From: DASWJZ01 sp963846475
GTDB lineage: Bacteria; Pseudomonadota; Alphaproteobacteria; Rhizobiales; Afifellaceae
Length of the DNA: 64,000 bases
NCBI GenBank assembly: GCA_963846475.1
Contig: CAWJVZ010000003.1
Location: forward strand, 1 to 64,000
Reading direction: 5' to 3'
Shown here: positions 28,716 to 37,705 of the stretch, piece by piece
Position numbering within the stretch: the first letter of the stretch is position 1
Layout: the number at the start of each line of letters is the position of its first letter
Notes under the pieces: generated by a model
Told to the model about the DNA's origin: nothing
The model's input: the letters and a program-made list of their open reading frames with translations, nothing else
The model's database searches: none
Translations under genes and position numbers: made by a program

Positions 28716-28770
28716 GGCCGATCGGCGCGGCGTCTTGACTCGTTCTCGCGCTCTGATCCATCAGAGTGGA

Positions 28771-30044
28771 ATGGTCGTTACTGTCCGGATGGGCATCGTA
28801 CTCGTGCTTGCCGGCCTGGTCACAGCTCCAGCCGGAGCGACTACGGAACCACGCTATTCGCCGCAGATTGTCGCGCGAGGGACGGTGGGCACGGCGAACT
28901 CGGTCACATTCCAGGATGCCACCGGCGAAGACTCACTCGCGCCCGACATTACGACGGTGGCGGTAGCAAACGACAACGCCGGGTTCATCACGCTCCGTAT
29001 CAACATCCCGAACCGACCGTCACTGACGGACGATGTCGTCTTTTCGGTTTTCGCTGATACCGATGCGAATTCCACGACCGGAGATCTCGACTTTTTTGGA
29101 TCTGAGTACGCCGTTGAGATTGTCAGGCGCCAAATTGGCTTTTTCCGCTGGGATGGGACGAATCTCACGCGCCGCCCAGGTGATCCAGCACCAGCGTCGT
29201 TGTCGTTCTCATGGTCTAGTGGAGCCTTCATTGGGATTCGCGCGGCCGACCTGGGAAACACGAGAAACCTCAGTTTCGCTGCCTTCGTATTCTCGGGGGT
29301 CGTGTTCGACGCGGCCGGAAGAGCCGACTTTTCGAACGCTCGTTCCGATAGTGCACCCAATGTCGGAACGTGGACGTACGAGGTACGCGTTGCGCCCCCA
29401 CCACCTCCGCCTCCCCCCAGGAAGATCGCGATCACAGGCCTCGCGCAGGCACCCGCCCAACCTGTGGCGGGCAAGCGCTTCACGGTCACCGCCAAAGTCG
29501 TGCGGGTAGGACGGGGAGGCCGCTTCAACGGGGACGCCTTCTGTGACGCACAGATCGGCGGGCGCGCGGTCAAGTCGACCGGGGTCGCAGGCAGCGGGCA
29601 GGTTTCATGCCGGTTCGAGATTCCGGCCTCGGCAGGCGGCAAGCGTCTCACGGGCTCGATCGGGGCGACCGAGGGAGGTGCCGAGGCGACGCGTGCCTTC
29701 AGCGCTCGCGTTGCGGGTCCCTCCGCTCGTCTGTCCGAGGTGGGGGTCGCGACGGCGCCCCCGCAGGCCCCCGGGCGGGCAGCCAGTTCATCTACGCCTT
29801 GGGCGTTGCCGTCCGTCACGGTTCCGGAGCACCTGCCAGGATCCAATCGGGCAGCGTGTCCTGCAGGGCGACGCTCGGCGGAAGGACGCTCAAGGTCTTC
29901 GAGCAGCGCCTGCGTCCGTTCGCGGGCGTCCGCTGCGGCTGGGTGGTCCCGTACGGGACCTCTGGAGCGACCTTGAACGGCGTGATCACTGTGCGCTCGC
30001 AGGGCGGGACGCTGCGGCACGTGTTCAAGCGGCGCGTCGCGTAG
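28771..30044 (+). CDS. Secreted modular protein A, one-base frameshift in a C run
   Basis: About 424 residues from ATG 28771 with signal peptide (MGIVLVLAGLVTAPAGA). Residues about 35-205 form a domain opening with FQDATGEDSLAPDITTVAVAN, related to those at 7881 and 30145. A proline run (eight or more Pro near 29395-29420) links it to a C-terminal half of about 210 residues made of two similar Ig-like units (KRFTVTAKVVRVGRGG, VSCRFEIPASAGGKR; SQFIYALGVAVRHGSG, VSCRATLGGRTLK). The frame breaks at 29757-29761, where this copy has five C and the otherwise identical copy downstream has six. With that base restored the frame runs to TAG 30044. No enzyme motif is seen. Confidence 0.75.
29401..30038 (+). 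repeat. Direct repeat copy 1 (638 bp)
   Basis: From CCACCTCCGCC at 29401 to GGCGCGTC at 30038, this is by eye identical to 30715-31353 except for one C missing in the run at 29757-29761. It covers the proline linker and the whole C-terminal half of secreted protein A. Confidence 0.9.
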
Positions 30045-30144
30045 GCGAGAGCTTCTTCAGTCCGAGACCCTGGGGCGTACGGGTACGACGGTACAGGCGA
30101 GTCTGGACTAGACAGCCCGGACGGAAGGGAGCAAGATTCGCGGC

Positions 30145-31359
30145 GTGCTGCGGACGCATCCCGCGCGGCGTTGGGGGTCTGCGGGGTTCGCTCTGACTCT
30201 TGTGCTCTTAGGGGTCGCAGTGGGCTCGCTTCCCGAGTCGACCCGTGCCGTCAGCAGCAGGACAGCAGAAGCGACGTTCTCGGATCCTGCCGGCGACGCC
30301 ACCAACGGCGCACCCGACCTCACGACGATCCGCGTGGTCGACAACGCCAGCCGAACGCTCACATTCTCCATCCCTGCAGCGGGGTTACCCGCGCCGGAGA
30401 TCCGTCTCGACATCTACATCGATGCGGATCGAAACAGGGCGACGGGATCCTTCGGCGCCGACTTCTGGTTGATTCTCGATGGCCCGAACCTCGCGCGAAG
30501 GACACTCCGCTGGGATGGCGCACGATTCGTTAGCTGGTCGCCGTCAACCGCACAAGGCGGCTACCAGGCCGGGATCTGGACCCAGAGCATCAATGTCTCG
30601 GATCTGAACGGCATTTCGAGCTTCGACTTCTACGCCGCAAGTATCAGGCTAAGAGACGACCAGATCTTCGGGAGCGATGTGACAAGCTATTACTCGTACA
30701 CGCTTCCTCCTCCGCCACCTCCGCCTCCCCCCAGGAAGATCGCGATCACAGGCCTCGCGCAGGCACCCGCCCAACCTGTGGCGGGCAAGCGCTTCACGGT
30801 CACCGCCAAAGTCGTGCGGGTAGGACGGGGAGGCCGCTTCAACGGGGACGCCTTCTGTGACGCACAGATCGGCGGGCGCGCGGTCAAGTCGACCGGGGTC
30901 GCAGGCAGCGGGCAGGTTTCATGCCGGTTCGAGATTCCGGCCTCGGCAGGCGGCAAGCGTCTCACGGGCTCGATCGGGGCGACCGAGGGAGGTGCCGAGG
31001 CGACGCGTGCCTTCAGCGCTCGCGTTGCGGGTCCCTCCGCTCGTCTGTCCGAGGTGGGGGTCGCGACGGCGCCCCCCGCAGGCCCCCGGGCGGGCAGCCA
31101 GTTCATCTACGCCTTGGGCGTTGCCGTCCGTCACGGTTCCGGAGCACCTGCCAGGATCCAATCGGGCAGCGTGTCCTGCAGGGCGACGCTCGGCGGAAGG
31201 ACGCTCAAGGTCTTCGAGCAGCGCCTGCGTCCGTTCGCGGGCGTCCGCTGCGGCTGGGTGGTCCCGTACGGGACCTCTGGAGCGACCTTGAACGGCGTGA
31301 TCACTGTGCGCTCGCAGGGCGGGACGCTGCGGCACGTGTTCAAGCGGCGCGTCCGGTAG
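30145..31359 (+). CDS. Secreted modular protein B
   Basis: An intact frame of 404 residues. A signal peptide (FALTLVLLGVAVGSLP) is followed by an N-terminal domain opening with SDPAGDATNGAPDLTTIRVVD, homologous but clearly diverged from protein A. A ten-proline linker follows, then a C-terminal half nearly identical at the DNA level to that of protein A. The first-domain pattern (D-GD-x-PD-TT) is shared with 7881 and is reminiscent of calcium- or carbohydrate-binding beta sandwiches; I cannot assign a named family. It lies 100 bp downstream of protein A and 38 bp before the GH26-like gene, so the three may form a secreted set. Confidence 0.8.
   Translation: MLRTHPARRWGSAGFALTLVLLGVAVGSLPESTRAVSSRTAEATFSDPAGDATNGAPDLTTIRVVDNASRTLTFSIPAAGLPAPEIRLDIYIDADRNRATGSFGADFWLILDGPNLARRTLRWDGARFVSWSPSTAQGGYQAGIWTQSINVSDLNGISSFDFYAASIRLRDDQIFGSDVTSYYSYTLPPPPPPPPPRKIAITGLAQAPAQPVAGKRFTVTAKVVRVGRGGRFNGDAFCDAQIGGRAVKSTGVAGSGQVSCRFEIPASAGGKRLTGSIGATEGGAEATRAFSARVAGPSARLSEVGVATAPPAGPRAGSQFIYALGVAVRHGSGAPARIQSGSVSCRATLGGRTLKVFEQRLRPFAGVRCGWVVPYGTSGATLNGVITVRSQGGTLRHVFKRRVR
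30715..31353 (+). repeat. Direct repeat copy 2 (639 bp)
   Basis: The second copy of the 29401-30038 module, 1314 bases downstream and one C longer. The flanks differ on both sides, so only the linker plus C-terminal module was copied or homogenised. Confidence 0.9.
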
Positions 31360-31397
31360 CTGCCGCGTTTGCGTGGGTGAGGGATAATCGCGCCGCG

Positions 31398-32399
31398 ATG
31401 AGGCGCTCTGCTCGTCGTCGCAGCCGTCTGTGCTCTAGCCGCTCCTCACGCTCGCGCCCACCGGTGCGGGTACGCCGGCCGTCTCCTCGCTCTACCTCGG
31501 CATCACGGGAGATCCCGGCCGCTTCCAGGGGCAGACCGGCCAGCGCTCGGCGGTTCGGCAAGCCTTCATCAGCTGGGACCAGGGGCGCACCTTCGGCAAG
31601 AAGATCCACGTTCTCCTCGCGAGCCTCGGGCCGATCCCGCTGGTGCACATCGGGACGGGAGGGCCTCGCGGCACGAGCGAGGCGATCAAGCCCCTGCAGA
31701 TCGCGCAGGGTCAGGGTGACGCGTTCCTCATCGCCCTGAACGAGGGGATCGCGGTCCACGAAGGGCTCGTGTACCTGCGACTCATGGCCGAGATGAACCA
31801 CTACCGGCCTTTCCACTCGGCGTTCACCGAGGGTGGCGCGTCGAAGGGCCCGCAGTACTCTCCCACTGCGTACCGGAAGGCGTTCGCGCGCATGTACGTG
31901 ATCCTCCACGGAGGTACGCGGTCGGCGATGAATGCCGCTTTCCGGCGGCTCGGCCTCCCGCCGCTCGTCGGAGGGGACAGCGACCTCGCCGTGAACCCGC
32001 CCTCGAAGCTGCGCGTCATCTGGAACCCGCTGGCGGGGGGACGGCCGGTCATCCCGGCGAACGCCGCGACGAAGTTCTACCCCGGCGACCGCTACGTCGA
32101 CCTTGTCGGCAACGACATGTACACGAGCAACGGCATCTTCTCGGCCGCGAGAGAACGAGGCGCTCTACGCGTTTGCGCGCGCTCGCGGCAAGCCGTACTC
32201 GTTTCCCGAGTTCGGTTTGGCGGGCGGCGACTTTCCGGCGTTCATCCGCTACATCTGCGCGTTTCTCAAGGGACGCCCGGGAATCGAGCTGGCGGCCTAC
32301 TACAAGTCCAAGGGCGGTTCTCGCTACGACCTCGGAACGAAGGCGATGAGCCGTGCGGCGTATCGCGCATGCATCGCGCCGCTCGGAAAGGTCCCGTAA
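31398..32399 (+). CDS. Secreted glycoside hydrolase, GH26-like, frameshifted
   Basis: About 333 residues from ATG 31398 to TAA 32399. After a signal peptide (frame break near 31415) the body reads YLGITGDPGRFQG, then IPLVHIGTGG and YLRLMAEMNHYRPF, where the Glu of AEMN sits at the acid/base position of GH26 mannanase-like enzymes. SFPEFGLAGGDFP carries the likely nucleophile Glu. A second break lies near 32150. It probably cleaves an extracellular polysaccharide; the substrate is not deducible. It stands directly after the two modular secreted proteins, whose C-terminal modules might bind the same surface polymer. Confidence 0.68.
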
Positions 32400-32415
32400 G
32401 TCACACGGAGGTGCG

Positions 32416-32811
32416 ATGAGCGACTACATGATCAAGCGGCTCGACGAGGTTCCCGACGTTCTCGGCGACTACCCCGGGGAGATGCGGATGATGACCTCGC
32501 ATCTCGAAGCCGAGCAGGTCGCGTTCACGTACCGCCGAATGCCCCAGCACACCGGAGGGAAGGGGTCGTACGGCCATCGGCACAAGGAGCAGGAGGAGAT
32601 CTACTTCGTCGCGTCCGGGAAGCTACAGTTCAAGCTCGGAGACGAGGTGCTCGACCTCGAGGCGGGCACGACGGTGCGCGTGGCTCCCGAGACCTGGCGC
32701 TCCGTGTGGAACGACGAGCCGGAGGATGCCGAGCTCATCATCGTCTCGAAGACGGTTCCGGGAGGCTCGCGCGACGACGCGGAGTACCTCGAGAACTTCT
32801 GGCCCGAATAG
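32416..32811 (+). CDS. Cupin-domain protein
   Basis: An intact 131-residue frame with GGAGG 4 bases before ATG 32416. It is a single-domain cupin: motif 1 GHRHKEQEEIYFVASGKLQF supplies His, His, Glu ligands, and motif 2 is VRVAPETWRSVWND, in which the last histidine ligand is replaced. The protein may bind a metal weakly or bind a small molecule without catalysis. It lies 16 bp after the glycosidase and is probably co-transcribed. Confidence 0.85.
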   Translation: MSDYMIKRLDEVPDVLGDYPGEMRMMTSHLEAEQVAFTYRRMPQHTGGKGSYGHRHKEQEEIYFVASGKLQFKLGDEVLDLEAGTTVRVAPETWRSVWNDEPEDAELIIVSKTVPGGSRDDAEYLENFWPE

Positions 32812-32814
32812 GGC

Positions 32815-33744
32815 CTAGCCCCGCGGCCAGGAGAGGACTTCGGTCACGGGTGCTCGCCACTGCTCGTGGAACGCCGGCCCTTCCGGGCCCGCGCCGCCCG
32901 ATGGAACCGGGCTGCCGCCCGGCACCCGGATGTACTCGTCTTCCCCCATCTCCCGGCGAACGCCATCCATGCCGGCTTGGTCGCCGTCACACGAATGAGC
33001 TTCGGCCGAATCACACGGCCCTTTCCCGTGCGGTCGACCGGTCGATGCCCGTTCTGCACGATGACGGAGATCAGAAGCGGGCTCACGACGCGGGGATCGA
33101 ACCGGTGTATCCCAGCCGAGAAGTAGTTCGCGTGCGAGCCGAGCGCGACATAGACGACCGGGCGTGAGGCTTGCTTCGTGACCTTCGCCCAGTCGCGTCG
33201 TACGCCCTCGCTGTGTTGTGAGGCGCCGACGACGAGCGGCTGGCCGCTTCGGTCGAGGACGACCGAGACGGCCTCCCAGTCGCCCTCGTGCACCTGCCAC
33301 AGCTCACCGGGTGGAACGGTCGTGCTGTACGGGGTTGAACGGGTACCAGATCCAATACTGGAGGTCGATGCGGCTCTTTCGCGCGAACGCCGCCCCGTAC
33401 AGCACCGGACGGGCAGCGTGCGCCGACTCGGCGGTGGCGTAGCAGGCAGTCGCCGCGACCCCTTCGACGGCGCGGCAGAGCCGCTGGTCGAGCCGAAGGT
33501 CGGCGCCCCCGGCCGGAAGCGGGCCTTCTACCTCCTCCCAGCCGGCTGCCGTCCGGCGAGTCAGGTCCGAATCGGCAAGAAAGCCCTCAACCGGAACGGG
33601 CTGAAATCGCTCGGCCGGATGCAGCACGAGCACCGGGACATGTCGAGCGAGGAGCGTCGCAAGGGGTGGCGTCACAGCCGGCGTCGCGCTTGCGGCAGGA
33701 ACGAGCGCGACGCAGCCGAGCAATGCGCAAACGACGATCCGCAC
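32815..33744 (-). CDS. Vps62/DUF946-like secreted protein, frameshifted
   Basis: About 309 residues from 33744 with signal peptide (IVVCALLGCVALVPAASA). The core resembles the Vps62-related family found in some bacteria and fungi: RIDLQYWIWYPFNPV, HEGDWEAVSVVLD and VVYVALGSHANYFSAG, with conserved HEGDWE and GSHANY motifs that probably form one site. A break near 33300 separates the halves and another near 32935 affects the tail. The biochemical role of the family is not known to me. It converges on the cupin gene with 3 bp between the stops. Confidence 0.65.
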
Positions 33745-33787
33745 GCAGCTCAGTATGGCGCGCGGCTACCCGAGGACTGGCCCGAGC

Positions 33788-36700
33788 TCAGGCGACGAGC
33801 GAGCGGCGGAGCACGAGGCCGATCTCCTCGGCCGGCAGCGGCTTCGAGAAGAAGTACCCCTGTCCGTAACGGCAGCGGAGCTTCCGCAAGAGGTCACGCT
33901 GCTCCACGTCCTCGACGCCCTCGGCAACCGTGTCGAGGTCGAGTGTGGCGCCCAGGCGAATGATCGCGGAGGCGAGCCGCTCCTGCTCCCGGCTCGAGGC
34001 GATCTCATCCACGAAGGGCTTTGCGATCTTCAGCGTGTCGACCGGGAAGCGGCGCAGGTAGTTGAGCGACGAATAGCCCGTCCCGAAGTCGTCGATCGCG
34101 ATCCTGACGCCGATGCTCTTGAGTGCGTCGAGCCGCGCTGCGACCGCTGGGTTGTCGAGCAGGACGCTCTCGGTTATCTCGAGCGTCAACGCCGAAGGCT
34201 CGAGCGACGACTCGGTGAGCGCCGACCTCACCTCCGCCTCGAGACTCCGGCTGGCGAGCTGCCGCGCCGAGATGTTGACGCTCATGCCGAGATCGGTGTA
34301 GCCGAAGCTCCGCCACGTGCCGCGCCTGGCGGCAAGCCGAGCGCAGCACGAAGCGCCCGAGCGGGAGAATGAGCCCGGTCTCTTCGGCGAGCGGGATGAA
34401 GTTGTCCGGGAGCACGAGGCCGCGATCGGGATGACGCCAGCGCAGGAGCGCCTCCACCCCGGCCACCACGCCTGACTGGAGCGCGATGATCGGCTGGTAG
34501 TGGAGCTCGAACTCTTCCGCTTCGACCGCACGCTGAAGCTCGGCCTTCAGCCCCAGCCGCTCGAGCACGCGTGCGTGCATCGAGGGCTCGAAGAGCGCGT
34601 ACCGAGACTTTCCCTCGCTCTTTGCGCGGTACATGGCGAGGTCCGCGTTCCGCAGGATCTCGGTCGTCGAGACGTCGCTCGAGCCGAGCGCGACCCCGAT
34701 GCTCCCTTGGACGGAGACCCGCGAGCCGAGCACGTCGAGGGGCTCGGAGATCACACTGAGCATCCGCTGAGCGACGACGACGGCCGCATCCGGGCCGTCG
34801 ACGTTCTCGAGGATGACGGCAAACTCGTCGCCGCCGAGACGGGCGCAGGTGTCCTCTTCGCGGACGCAGCTCTCGAGCCTGCGCGCAACCGCGATCAGGA
34901 GCTCGTCGCCGGCCGCATGCCCGAGACTGTCGTTCACGGTCTTGAAGTCGTCCAGGTCCACGAACAGCACGCCCACGAGAGCGCGTCGGCGTCGAGTGAG
35001 GCCGAGCGCGTGAGTCACGCGGTCGGTGAAGAGAGCGCGGTTCGCGAGCCCGGTGAGCGAGTCGTGGAACGCCTGATGCGAGAGCTGCTGCTCGAGCGCA
35101 CGCCGCTCGGTCACGTCGCGGGCGGTCACGACGACTGCCGCGACATTCGCGTCGTCGAGCAGGTTCATGAATACGCTCTCGAGCTGACAGATCGATCCGT
35201 CCGCACGCCGGAGCGGCAGGTCTCTCGGCATGGGCAGTCCAGGCGCACCGCACACTTGGCGGAAGAACGGGCGCAGCCGCTCGCTCTCATCCGGCTCGAG
35301 CAACTCGGGCAGTGCCTGCCCGACGAGCGCGTCCTCCGAATAGCCGAGCACCCGCTCGACGGACGGGGTGTGGTACCTGATCTTCAGGTCGTGCTCGATC
35401 AGCACGATGACGTCGCTCGAGTTCTTGACGAGCGAGCGGAAGCGCTCGGCACTCTGGCGCTCGTGGAGGTCCTCGGCTAGCGCGGCACCTTCGAGAGCGA
35501 GCGCGACTTGGGCCGCGAGCGTCTCGACGCCCTCCCGCGCGTGCTTGGAGAGCGCCTCGTGCGAGTGAATGACGAGAGAGCCGCGGGCAGGATCCTGCGA
35601 GATAGGGCAGACGGTCATCGCGCCCTCGCCGGCGTGGATCTCTCGCCCGAGCATGTCGTTCGCGCCCGCGCCCGCGGCGGTGACGATCTCGAGCTCGTCC
35701 GGTTCGCCGAGCGCGAAGCCGACCGTGGCTCCCTCGACCGCGACGATCTCGAGCGCGTAGTCCACGGCGACGCGCTGGATGTCCTCGCGCGTCCACGCCG
35801 AGACGAGCGCGGCTGCAGCCTGGCCGAGCGCCTGCTCGCGCCGCTCGGCCCGCTCATGGCGTGCCACGACCCCGGCGAGCCGTACGATCACGAGCACGGA
35901 GAGCGTCGTCGCTGCGCCGACGATGACGAGAAGCTCGCCGCTTCCCTCCCGCACCGCAGCGACCGCGAGCATCGCGGGGGCCATGAGGGTTGCGGCCGAG
36001 AGCACGGCGAGGCGCTTTCCGGAGAGCCGCTTCTCTGGATCGGCGTTCGGCTCGGTGAGGTCCACCATGGAGGGATGCAGGGCGGCCGTGCCCAAGAGCA
36101 CAGCGGAAAGCACGAAGAGGAGGTCGATCGGATCGCCGACCTGGTACCAGCCGTGGAGCGACCCGACCCCGTAGAGCGCGTCGCCGACGAGCTGGAAGAG
36201 GAGCGCCGTGGCCACCATCGCGAACGCGGGCGAGCGCAGACCGGGACCGAGCACCATGCGCGCGGCCACCGAGACGAGCAGTACGTCGAGGACGGGGAAG
36301 GCGAATGCCACCACGGTCTCGAGCGCACTCGACCCAGTCGCGAGGCGTGGATGCACGAGGAAAGTCCATGAGACGATCGCGACGCCGACTGTCACGATCC
36401 CCGCGTCTACGAGGCTCGGCCAGTCGCGTCCCGGAACCTGTCTGCGGATCATCAACAGCAATGCAGCGGCGAGGACGACGTACGAAGTGAGGGCGAGGGC
36501 GTCGGCCAGCGAGGGGAACGGGACGGTCTCGTGCCGATCGGCGAGAACGACGAAGACGGCGTCTGCGACGATCGCACACAGTCCGCTTGCTGCTACGAGG
36601 TACCAGGGCGCCTTGGAGCGCGGCCGGTGAATGGTTACGCCGACGAGGGTTGCGACGACGGCCGCCATCGGGAAGAGCTGGTACCAGCGGTCGTAGGCGA

Positions 36701-36788
36701 CGCTCTCGTGCGGTAGCGAGACGTACGCCAGCGCACTCGCCGAGGCGATGAGGAAAAACGCGCGATGCGGACGCGCGATCGTCACCAA
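33788..36788 (-). CDS. Membrane GAF-PAS-GGDEF-EAL cyclic-di-GMP signalling protein, one frameshift
   Basis: About 999 residues from TTG 36788 or GTG 36785. Eight or nine N-terminal TM helices (residues about 10-310) form an unnamed sensor module. They are followed by a GAF-like region (about 325-440), a PAS domain (FRSLVKNSSDVIVLIEHDLKIRYHTPS split by residues near 470), a GGDEF domain with intact LGGDEFA, and an EAL domain with GVEALLRW, DDFGTGYSSLNYL and AEGVED. Both c-di-GMP synthesis and breakdown look possible. One break near 34330 splits the EAL domain. The gene stands alone, followed on the other side by a DUF4395 gene on the same strand. Confidence 0.88.
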
Positions 36789-36852
36789 ATGCCTATCGGC
36801 ACGTGATCGCTTGACAATTGAGGCTCGCCCGCAGGACCGCGCGGGCTTGGTG

Positions 36853-37360
36853 CTAGAGCTGGCTCGACGTCACGCGCGGGCGTGGCGGGATCGGGCAGGA
36901 GACGTAGCGCCGCCCAGTGAGCAGATGTCCGAGCTTGTACGCCTCGCAGCCCGCGCAGAGGCCGGTGACGGAGGCAAGAAGCGCAAGAGCGGCGACGAGC
37001 GAGCCAAGGACGGTGCCGACCATGCCGGCTCCCAGCGCGAATGCGACCGTCGCTGCGGAGAGAAACCCCGCGCCGACCATGTTCGCGAAGCGCGGCGGGC
37101 GCGAGTCCTCGAGCCGGCCTTCACCGAACACGGGCTGCACAAGCTCGAAGTACGCCAGGCAGGGAAGGCAGAACCGACGGCCGAGCGTGAGCCCGATCGC
37201 GAGCTGGAGGGCGAGCAACCCGAGAATCCACCACCAGCCGGTAACCAGCGCGACGGCCGCGAGCACACCCGACCACTGCCTGGTTGAACCGCGGCGCCCT
37301 CGAGTCGATGACGTCGAGGTCCCGAAACGGGTCGGCGAGGCGCTCCACGTGTCGCTTCAC
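36853..37360 (-). CDS. DUF4395 membrane protein, one frameshift
   Basis: About 168 residues from GTG 37360. It begins DPFRDLDVIDSRAPRFNQAVVG and has two pairs of membrane helices. Cysteine motifs lie near the membrane: RRFCLPC in the middle and LCAGCEAYKLG near the end. CxxC pairs suggest redox activity, and the family often occurs beside thioredoxin-like proteins. A single break near 37266 joins VVGC to LAAVALV. It follows the HxlR gene by 30 bp and is probably in the lon-hxlR operon. Confidence 0.75.
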
Positions 37361-37390
37361 TTTGTGAAGTATTACAGCCCGCGCGAGCGA

Positions 37391-37705
37391 CTACGGCCGA
37401 GCCCAGATGACGAGCGCGTCGAGCACCGTCCGCAGCCGCTGCCCGTCGGTCGTGAGCACGTACTCGACCCGGGGAGGGCGTGCGTCGCGCACCTCTCGGC
37501 GAAGGACGCCCGCCTCCTCCAACTCGACGAGGCGCTGCGCGAGTGTCCCCGGGGGGATCTCGACGAGCGCCTGCCGGAACTCGTTGAAGCGCGTGCATCC
37601 CTGGTACGACGCGTACAGGATCGAGACGGCGTACCGCCGTTCGAGGACGCCCGCCGCGCGGCGGACGTCCTCCGGAACGGGAGACGTGTTCTTACAGCGC
37701 CACAT
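37391..37705 (-). CDS. HxlR-family winged-helix transcriptional regulator
   Basis: 104 residues from ATG 37705. A small winged helix-turn-helix: RRYAVSILYASYQGCTRFNEFRQAL, PPGTLAQRLVELEEAGVLRRE, VEYVLTTDGQRL. The conserved N-terminal cysteine (MWRCKN) is where many HxlR proteins sense thiol-reactive or oxidising compounds. The start lies inside the last codons of lon (14-base overlap), so it is probably translated with lon. With the CxxC-containing DUF4395 protein downstream, a redox-responsive function is plausible but inferred. Confidence 0.85.
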   Translation of the reverse strand: MWRCKNTSPVPEDVRRAAGVLERRYAVSILYASYQGCTRFNEFRQALVEIPPGTLAQRLVELEEAGVLRREVRDARPPRVEYVLTTDGQRLRTVLDALVIWARP

